Position numbers and translations under genes: made by a program. DNA of 64,000 nt from Tenodera sinensis. Its lineage: Eukaryota; Arthropoda; Insecta; Mantodea; Mantidae. Positions 57,633-64,000 of this stretch are shown piece by piece. The notes beneath the pieces were generated by a model. The model made no database searches. It was not told the origin of the DNA and saw only the letters and a program-made list of their open reading frames with translations. The number at the start of each line of letters is the position of its first letter. Position 1 is the first letter of the stretch. Location of the stretch: contig CM060966.1 of the NCBI GenBank assembly GCA_030765045.1, forward strand, positions 59,771,522 to 59,835,521, written 5' to 3'.

Positions 57633-59842
57633 TGGCGTTAAATCTCATGTATGGAAATAATTCATAGTGATTCCTGAACTCGATAACCAACAAACAAGCC
57701 AGTAAGTGTATGCACGGCGTTAAATATCATGTATGGAAATAATTCATAATAATTCCTGAACTCGATATCCAACAAACTTGCCAGTAAGTGTATGCATGGC
57801 GTTGCATCTCATGTATGGAAATAATTCATAGTGATTCCTGAACTCGATAACCAACAAACTAGCCTGTAAGTGTATGCATGGCGTTAAATCTCATGTATGG
57901 AAATAATTCGTAGTGATTCCTGAACTCGATAACCATCAAACTAGCCAGTAAGTGTATGCATGGCGTTAAATCCCAAATATGGAAATAATTCATAGTAATT
58001 CCTGAACTCGATAAGCAACAACCAAGCCAGTAAGTGTATGCATGGCGTTAAATCTCATGTACGGAAATAATTCATAGTGATTTCTGAACTCGATAACCAA
58101 CAAACAAGGCACTAAGTGTACACATGGCGCTAAATCTCATGTACCGAAGTAATTGATAGTGATTCCTGAACACGATAACCAACAAACTAGCCAGTAAGTG
58201 TATACATGGCATTAGGTCTCATGTATGGAAATAATTCATAGTGATTCTTGAACTCGATAACCAACAAACTAGCCAGTAAGTGCATGCATGGCGTTAAGTC
58301 TTATGTACGGAAATAATTCATAGTGATTCCGGAACACGGTAACCACCAAACAAGCCAGTAAGTGTACGCATGGCATTAAATCTCATGTACGGAAATAATT
58401 CATATTGATCCTTGAACTCGATAACCAACAAACTAGCCAGTAAGTGTATGCATGTCGTTAAATCTCATGTACAGAAATAACTAATAGTGATTCTTGAACT
58501 CGATAACGAACCAACTAGCCAGGAAGTGTATGCATGGCGTTAAACCTCATATATGAAAATAATTCATAGTGATTCCTGAACTCGATAACAAACAAACAAG
58601 CCAGTAAGTGTATGCATGGCGTTAAATCTCATGTATGGGAATAATTCATAGTGATTCCTGAACTCGATAACCAAGAAACAAGCCAGTAAGTGTATGCATG
58701 GCTTTAAGTCTCATATATGGAAATAATTCATAGTGATTCCTGAACTCGATAACCAACAAACTAGCCAGTAAGTGTATGCATGCCGTTGAATCTCATGTAT
58801 GGAAATAATTCAAAGTGATTCCTGAGCTCGATGTCCAAAAAACAAGCCAGTAAGTGTGTGCATGTCGTTAAGTCTCATGTACGGAAATTATTCATAGTGA
58901 TTCCTGAACTCGATAACCACAAAAAAGCCAGTAAGTGTATGCATGGCTTTAAGTTTCGTGCACGGAAATAATTCATAGTGATTCCTGAGCTCAATTACCA
59001 ACAAAGAAGCCAGTAAGTGTATGCATGGCGTTAAATCTCATGTATGGAAATAATTCATAGTGAGTCCTGAACTCAATAACCAACAAACTAGCCAGTAAGT
59101 GTATGCATGCCGTTGAATCTCATGTATGGAAATAATTCATAGTGATTCTTGAACTCGATAACCAACAAACAAGCCAGTAAGTGTATGCATGGCGTTAAAT
59201 CTCATGTATAGAAATAATTCATAGTGATTCCTGAACTCGATATCCAAAAAACTAGCCAGTAAGTGCATGCATGGCGTTGAATCTCATGTATGGAAATAAT
59301 ATATAGTGATTCCTGAACTCGATAACCAACAAACAAGCCTGTAAGTGTATGCATGGCGTTAAATCTCATGTATGGAAATAATTCGTAGTGATTACTGAAC
59401 TCGATAACCAACAAACTAGCCAGTAATTGTATACATGGCGTCAAGTGTCATGTACGAAAATAATTCATAGTGATTTCTGAACTCGATAGCCAACAAACAA
59501 GCCAGTAAGTGTATGCATGGCGCTATATCTCATGTACCGAAATAATTCGTAGTGATTCCTGATCACGATAACCATCAAACTAGCCAGTAAGTGTATGCAT
59601 GCCGTTAAATCCCAAGTATGGAAATAATTCATAGTAATTCCTGAACTCGATAACCAACAACCAAGCCGGTAAGTGTATGCATGGCGTTAAGTCTCATGTA
59701 CGGAAAGAATTCATAGTGATTACTGAACTCGATAACAAACAAACTAACCAGCAAGTGTATACATGGCGTTAAGTCTCATGTATGGAAATAATTCGTAGTG
59801 ATTCCTGAACTCGATAACCAACAAACTAGCCAGTAAGTGTAT

Positions 59843-60439
59843 TGAACCATTTTCATTATGTGGCTTGCTCTCCAAATGCCTCTCTATAACTAATACTGAC
59901 CGGGTAGGGTGGGTTACCGGCACACCTATACAAGAGAGTGGAATGCCCCCCCCTTTTATTTAATAAAAGTAGTGGGCAGTCTTAACCTTTTTATTTATAA
60001 ATTAAACAGAATAATTGCTGCCTGAAAGTCATTTATCACAATTACAATACATTTACCTTTAACATTTTGCTCTAGATTACAATTTGAATTCCCCGTATTG
60101 AGCCCATCCGCAAAGCATCAAGAAGCTCGCAAATAATCAGGAAGGCCCTCCCCTTTTAACTTAGACACGCAATATTGACGGCAGACTCGATAGTTCCCAC
60201 TTACCAGTTCTGCCAAGACCTCTCTCCTGAAAACCCACGCCGAGACTGCCTAGGTGCTAGCTTTCAGGCACCAACTTGGAGAGAGAAGGTCGTTCACGTC
60301 TGCAGTGAAGCATTTATACAGCAGTATAAGTATTGCTGCGTGACACCTATTTCATTGTTTTCTTTGTGTTTCTAGTGCGGGAGTGATAGTAGTGACGTTA
60401 TAAATTAACATCTCACACTATATACGACAAAAATAAATA
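59843..60439. other. Interval between satellite and Tx1-like ORF1
   Basis: It holds a C9 run near 59946 and TATTTAATAAAAGTAGTGGG. The latter part probably includes the 5' UTR of the following element, whose exact start I cannot fix. Confidence 0.4.
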
Positions 60440-61708
60440 ATGGAAAATCGACCAACGACCTTAGTTGTTAGTTTTGTTGAACGTGATATTATTCGACCGA
60501 CTGCATATGAAATTCATGAGTGGATTTTCAACACGCTGAAATTGGATGAAAGTGACGTCACAGGATTGCAGGTAAATGGAATTTCTAGACAAATTTTTAT
60601 CCAATGCACCACACCAGAGCTCGTTACAAGAGTGTTGACTCAGACAAATGGGGAAGCTAATTTTGTGCTGTCAAATGGGCAACGCACTAAAGTGATTATT
60701 GATGTGGCTGGTTTTGGAAGACGTGTGGTGAAAGTATACAATCTACCTTTAAATTTTGTCAGTAGGAAGTTGATGGTAGCCTTGGAGCCTTACGGAGCAG
60801 TGTTACAGGTGAAAGAAGAGGTTTGGAATGAAACTTTTCGTTATAAGGTTACAAATGGGGTCCGTACTGTTAATATATTACTAAAAAAGCATATTCCTTC
60901 TTTTTTGAACATTGATGGTTATTCAGCATTAATAAGTTACCCTGACCAACCCATCACCTGTGCAATTTGTCATGAAGCTGGTCATTTACGCAATCAGTGC
61001 CCTCGCAGATTCGTTCCAAAAATACCGCCTACTACGTCGGAGCCTGCTACATGGGCCAAGCTGGTCACGGGAAATTTGACAAAACCACGAACATCATTGA
61101 GTGCAGCAGAACCGCTAGTGGCAAATGACCTACAATTACTAACTCCTACCATAGTAAAAGAGGGAAGTGAACAGAAAAGTGTAGCTACAGTTCCTCCACC
61201 CATGCCACAGCAGGAAGAAGACAAGAGTAGTCCGGAAATGCCTGAGGTAACCCGGGAACACTCTACGCAAATGTGTGCTAGAGTCTCTCCAACCGAAGAA
61301 GACAAGTGTAGTCCGGAAGTGTCTGATGCAACCTTGGAACACTCTGTACCAATGTCTGCGGTAATCCATCCAACTAGTGTGAAGTCACCTCTGAATACTA
61401 TGGAGATAGTAGAGGAATGTGTGATGGAGGAAGCGGAGAAAGAAAAAACCTTAAACGTTCAAGTGGAAGCAATGAAAACAGTCACACCAGTAACGATAAT
61501 GTCACAGTCTCTGACGTTTTCGGATGAGGAAGTGGAATATGAGGATTTGGTGAATGTGCGTGGATTGGAGTCCAGGCGTATGGAGAATGATGAAAGGGTG
61601 AGTCAGCGTGATCCGCGTTTGGAAAAACGAAAAAAGACTGCCAAGATGCATAAAGCAGGGTCACCTACACGAAAGGCCATGAAGACGCATAAACCTATGG
61701 AACAGTGA
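60440..61708 (+). CDS. Tx1-like ORF1, CCHC RNA-binding protein (422 aa)
   Basis: The N-terminal ~165 residues look like a folded nucleic-acid-binding domain of the kind seen in Tx1 and ZCCHC3-like proteins (VVKVYNLPLNFVSRKLMVAL, EPYGAVLQVKEEVW). One CCHC knuckle CAICHEAGHLRNQC spans residues 174-187. An acidic, Pro/Ser/Thr-rich middle contains a tandem 28-residue repeat (EEDKSSPEM... and EEDKCSPEV..., 84-nt period from about 61213). A very basic C-terminus (RLEKRKKTAKMHKAG) may bind RNA. No lesions. The only preceding in-frame Met is the chosen start. Confidence 0.85.
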   Translation: MENRPTTLVVSFVERDIIRPTAYEIHEWIFNTLKLDESDVTGLQVNGISRQIFIQCTTPELVTRVLTQTNGEANFVLSNGQRTKVIIDVAGFGRRVVKVYNLPLNFVSRKLMVALEPYGAVLQVKEEVWNETFRYKVTNGVRTVNILLKKHIPSFLNIDGYSALISYPDQPITCAICHEAGHLRNQCPRRFVPKIPPTTSEPATWAKLVTGNLTKPRTSLSAAEPLVANDLQLLTPTIVKEGSEQKSVATVPPPMPQQEEDKSSPEMPEVTREHSTQMCARVSPTEEDKCSPEVSDATLEHSVPMSAVIHPTSVKSPLNTMEIVEECVMEEAEKEKTLNVQVEAMKTVTPVTIMSQSLTFSDEEVEYEDLVNVRGLESRRMENDERVSQRDPRLEKRKKTAKMHKAGSPTRKAMKTHKPMEQ

Positions 61709-61759
61709 TTGGAGGATTGAATACTTCATGAATAAACACTACATTCGGCGTTTCTCCTT

Positions 61760-64000
61760 ATGGTGTTAATTCTTCAGAAATTTGCGACTATGAATGTAAA
61801 TTGTTTACGCAGTAAGACTAAACAAGCCTTGGTACGGGATTTTACTTTTGAACACGACCTTGATTTTTTGTTTTTGCAGGAGAACAATGAACCACATTTA
61901 AACTTTTTTGGCCCAAGGTATAATTTTGTTTCCAATATTGGTGAAGAACAACGAGGTACAGCCATAGTTTATCGCTCATCTCTAGGGGTACAACTGACGG
62001 AAAAGCATGCCAGTGGCCGAATTACTTCCTTATTGACGGAGGATAATATTCTACTAGTCAACGTATATTTACCATCAGGTTCAAATCGACGAAAGGAACG
62101 GGAAGACTTTCTTGCTACAGAGTTACCGTTCTTTTTGCGACACCGATATGACAAATTGGTTTTCGGAGGAGATTTTAATTGTGTCCTTAATGCTAAAGAC
62201 CAAACTGGGCAATATCTACCGTCCCCAATGTTAGACCGGATTTGCAAGTCTTTGGAGCTGCAGGATGCCTGGGAACTTCTATATGATACCTATGTTGAAT
62301 ATACCTTTCACCGAAATACTACAGCCTCCAGAATAGACAGAATTTATGTTAGTACAACCATGAAGCAGCAGATCAGAAGTGTGAAGGTGCGACCAGTACC
62401 CTTTAGTGATCACCATGCTCTAATAATGTCGCTGGTATGCACTACCCGGACACCGATAATGGGCAGAAGTTATTGGAAACTCAACAGCGCGCTCCTTCAG
62501 GATAAGGAGAGCCGAGAACAGTTTCAGCGATTGTGGACTAGATGGAGGCGTACGGCGCAATGTAGATCTCCCAGTATGCTGCAACAATGGTTATATACGT
62601 ACAAACCTGCAATTCGTAACTTTTATAAAGGAGAAGGTATTAAGCGGGCGAAATTGCGAGGTCAACGGTTGAATTATTACTACGAATTACTCAATGAATT
62701 ATATCAGCAACAGTGTGATGGCCGAAATGTGACGAACCATATTACAGCAGCCAGGAAAAGATTGTGTTGCTTGCATGAGGAACTCTGTCGTGGAGCACAA
62801 ATACGGGCGGGAGACCGCTCAGTACAGGATGAAGAGAGAATTTCACTGTATCACTTAGCGTCTGAGAAACACTCAGGAACAAGGAAATATCTTTCCAAGT
62901 TACGTTCATCGGAAGGGAATTTACTGCTGACCTCACGGGATATATTAATGGAGGTTCAGGAGGCTTTTACACAAAGGTTTGCAGCAAAAGAGGTTAATAT
63001 AGTAGCGCAGCAATATGTCTATAAGCTAATTGAACCACTAGTGACCTCGGAGATGAATGATGCCTTGAATGAAGACATAACGGAAGAAGAATTGCGTACA
63101 GCACTAATGTCGGCTAGTATGGGCTCTGCACCTGGACCCGATGGGATTGGGTATCAGTTCTACCGCGAGAATTGGAGTATAGTGAAGGATACCTTGCTTG
63201 GTGTCATGATAGAATTACAACGAGGTTCGGGAGTCTTGTCCGGGTTTAATGAGGGCATCATTGTGCTCATTGCCAAGCATCCAACAGCCTTGGATGTAAA
63301 CGACTATCGGCCAATCACGCTTTTAAATGCCGACTACAAATTATATACAAAGATAATAGCAAACAGGATGAAGAGATACATGCCTGACATCATCGGAACA
63401 GGACAAACTTGTGGTATCCCAGAGAGGAAGATTACACATATACTAATGACGTTAAGAGACACCATTATTGAATGTGAGAGCAAGCCTGATGAACCAGCAG
63501 CAATCTTGGCGTTGGATTTTGCCACAGCCTTTGACAGAATAAATCATGGATATCTATGGGATGTACTACAACGCTTTGGGTTCTCATTCTCATTTTTGAA
63601 TCTACTACAACGATTATATACAAATGCACACTCCAGAATCCAAGTAAACGGATTCTTCACGCAGCCAGTACTTATAGAACAATCAATTCGCCAGGGATGC
63701 CCACTGTCGATGATCCTGTATACTTTGTGTGTAGAACCCTTGATACGAGGATTGGTTTCAGTGCTCTCCAGGAGAAGAAACCCAATGCACTTTGAGAGAC
63801 TTTTTGCATATGCGGATGATATTACCTTAGTGCTCACGGATGCTGGGGACTTCACAGCAATTGAGCCAATATTATTGCAATACCAGAGTGCATCAGGGGC
63901 TTTAATCAATTACAGTAAATCTCATCTCCTAGCCCTGAATAACTGGATGATGAAGGAAGCTCGGTTTACACATAAGTCAGTCATTAAAGTCCTAGGTCTG
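61760..64000 (+). CDS. Tx1-like ORF2, endonuclease-reverse transcriptase (747 codons, incomplete)
   Basis: The frame is open from ATG 61760 (or ATG 61790) to the last base without a stop. AP-endonuclease: MNVNCLRSKTKQ, LQENNEP (catalytic Glu), NVYLPSG, FGGDFNCVLN, ASRIDRIYV and FSDHHALI. A basic linker follows. The RT includes GSAPGPDGIGYQFYREN, NDYRPITLLNADYKL, LDFATAFDRINHGYL, IRQGCPLSMILY and FAYADDITL, with Y684 to D687 from the first ATG. The C-terminal part is outside the window. All expected catalytic residues are present, so it is a candidate active element. Confidence 0.92.
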   Translation, partial: MVLILQKFATMNVNCLRSKTKQALVRDFTFEHDLDFLFLQENNEPHLNFFGPRYNFVSNIGEEQRGTAIVYRSSLGVQLTEKHASGRITSLLTEDNILLVNVYLPSGSNRRKEREDFLATELPFFLRHRYDKLVFGGDFNCVLNAKDQTGQYLPSPMLDRICKSLELQDAWELLYDTYVEYTFHRNTTASRIDRIYVSTTMKQQIRSVKVRPVPFSDHHALIMSLVCTTRTPIMGRSYWKLNSALLQDKESREQFQRLWTRWRRTAQCRSPSMLQQWLYTYKPAIRNFYKGEGIKRAKLRGQRLNYYYELLNELYQQQCDGRNVTNHITAARKRLCCLHEELCRGAQIRAGDRSVQDEERISLYHLASEKHSGTRKYLSKLRSSEGNLLLTSRDILMEVQEAFTQRFAAKEVNIVAQQYVYKLIEPLVTSEMNDALNEDITEEELRTALMSASMGSAPGPDGIGYQFYRENWSIVKDTLLGVMIELQRGSGVLSGFNEGIIVLIAKHPTALDVNDYRPITLLNADYKLYTKIIANRMKRYMPDIIGTGQTCGIPERKITHILMTLRDTIIECESKPDEPAAILALDFATAFDRINHGYLWDVLQRFGFSFSFLNLLQRLYTNAHSRIQVNGFFTQPVLIEQSIRQGCPLSMILYTLCVEPLIRGLVSVLSRRRNPMHFERLFAYADDITLVLTDAGDFTAIEPILLQYQSASGALINYSKSHLLALNNWMMKEARFTHKSVIKVLGL

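Larger units (their letters stand above)
43641..59842. repeat. 82-bp satellite array (~195 monomers)
   Basis: The monomer runs AACTCGATAACCAACAAACT, AGCCAGTAAGTGTATGCATG, GCGTTAAATCTCATGTATGG, AAATAATTCATAGTGATTCC, TG. The interval between successive GCATGGCGTT motifs is 82 bp (43701, 43783, 43865). Monomer variants differ mainly at TAAACC/TAAATC/TAAGTC and TATGG/TACGG. No frame is conserved because 82 is not a multiple of 3. Higher-order duplications are present. The array begins inside a partial monomer and ends abruptly at GTAAGTGTAT. Pericentromeric or heterochromatic location is plausible but unproven. Confidence 0.97.
60440..64000 (+). mobile_element. L1/Tx1-like LINE, apparently intact, cut by window end
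   Basis: ORF1 (60440-61708) and ORF2 (61760 to window end) are both uninterrupted and in the same frame, 51 nt apart. The RT signature (SIRQGCPLS, LDFATAFDRINHGYLW, AYADD) is of the L1/Tx1 type and unlike the Jockey elements elsewhere in the window. The 5' boundary is not resolved. Confidence 0.85.

Noticed and set aside
48709..59444. Minus-strand short open frames with VIEFRNHYELFP-like repeats
   Set aside because: They are chance readings of the 82-bp satellite. The period is not a multiple of three and frames break every few units.
43641..59842. CRISPR-like repeat array
   Set aside because: The 82-bp units are contiguous, with no unique spacers and no cas genes. The sequence is a eukaryotic satellite.

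Overview
Eukaryotic repeat-rich DNA, most likely from an arthropod and plausibly a polyneopteran insect such as a cockroach or termite. That is an inference from the repeat types: Jockey-clade LINEs, a tRNA-derived SINE and long satellite DNA. No host protein gene, rRNA or functional tRNA gene was recognised.

Layout. (1) 1-10.1 kb: a Jockey-type LINE on the minus strand (B) is split by a full-length Jockey-type LINE on the plus strand (A, 182-6564, 10-bp target-site duplication, TSD). A carries its own 1.07-kb AT-rich insertion. (2) 10.1-12.5 kb: an RTE-like reverse-transcriptase relic, a tRNA-like sequence and a degenerate ~120-bp minisatellite, interrupted by element C (about 12.54-17.57 kb, minus), the best-preserved Jockey element. 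(3) 17.9-20.7 kb: non-coding DNA with nothing recognised. (4) 20.7-31.9 kb: a three-level nest on the minus strand. Element H was split by D (12-bp TSD), and E then landed at the 5' edge of D (11-bp TSD). (5) 31.96-37.18 kb: a different Jockey-like element F on the plus strand (10-bp TSD), abutting the 5' end of element G, a decayed relative of D whose 3' end shows a small inversion. (6) 39.7-43.6 kb: non-coding DNA with two diverged copies of a dispersed repeat and microsatellites. (7) 43.64-59.84 kb: about 195 copies of an 82-bp satellite, with a recent ~3.3-kb tandem duplication and one SINE insertion. (8) 60.4-64 kb: an L1/Tx1-like LINE whose ORF1 is intact and whose ORF2 stays open for 747 codons to the window edge.

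How the elements work. Each Jockey-type element encodes a gag-like RNA-binding ORF1 (PRE_C2HC-type region plus CCHC knuckles) and an ORF2 with AP-type endonuclease and reverse transcriptase, and no RNase H was seen. Two main families are present: alpha (A, E; ORFs overlap by 17 nt) and beta (B, C, D, G, H; ORFs joined by TAATG). They share features not explained by their proteins: an Inr plus DPE core promoter at exact spacing in A and D, a splice-donor-like AGGTA motif 102-139 nt upstream of gag in all five elements with a leader, and a covarying two-helix 3' UTR structure 51-67 nt from the 3' terminus. Most copies are broken by stops or frameshifts. C (one homopolymer frameshift) and the Tx1-like element look youngest.
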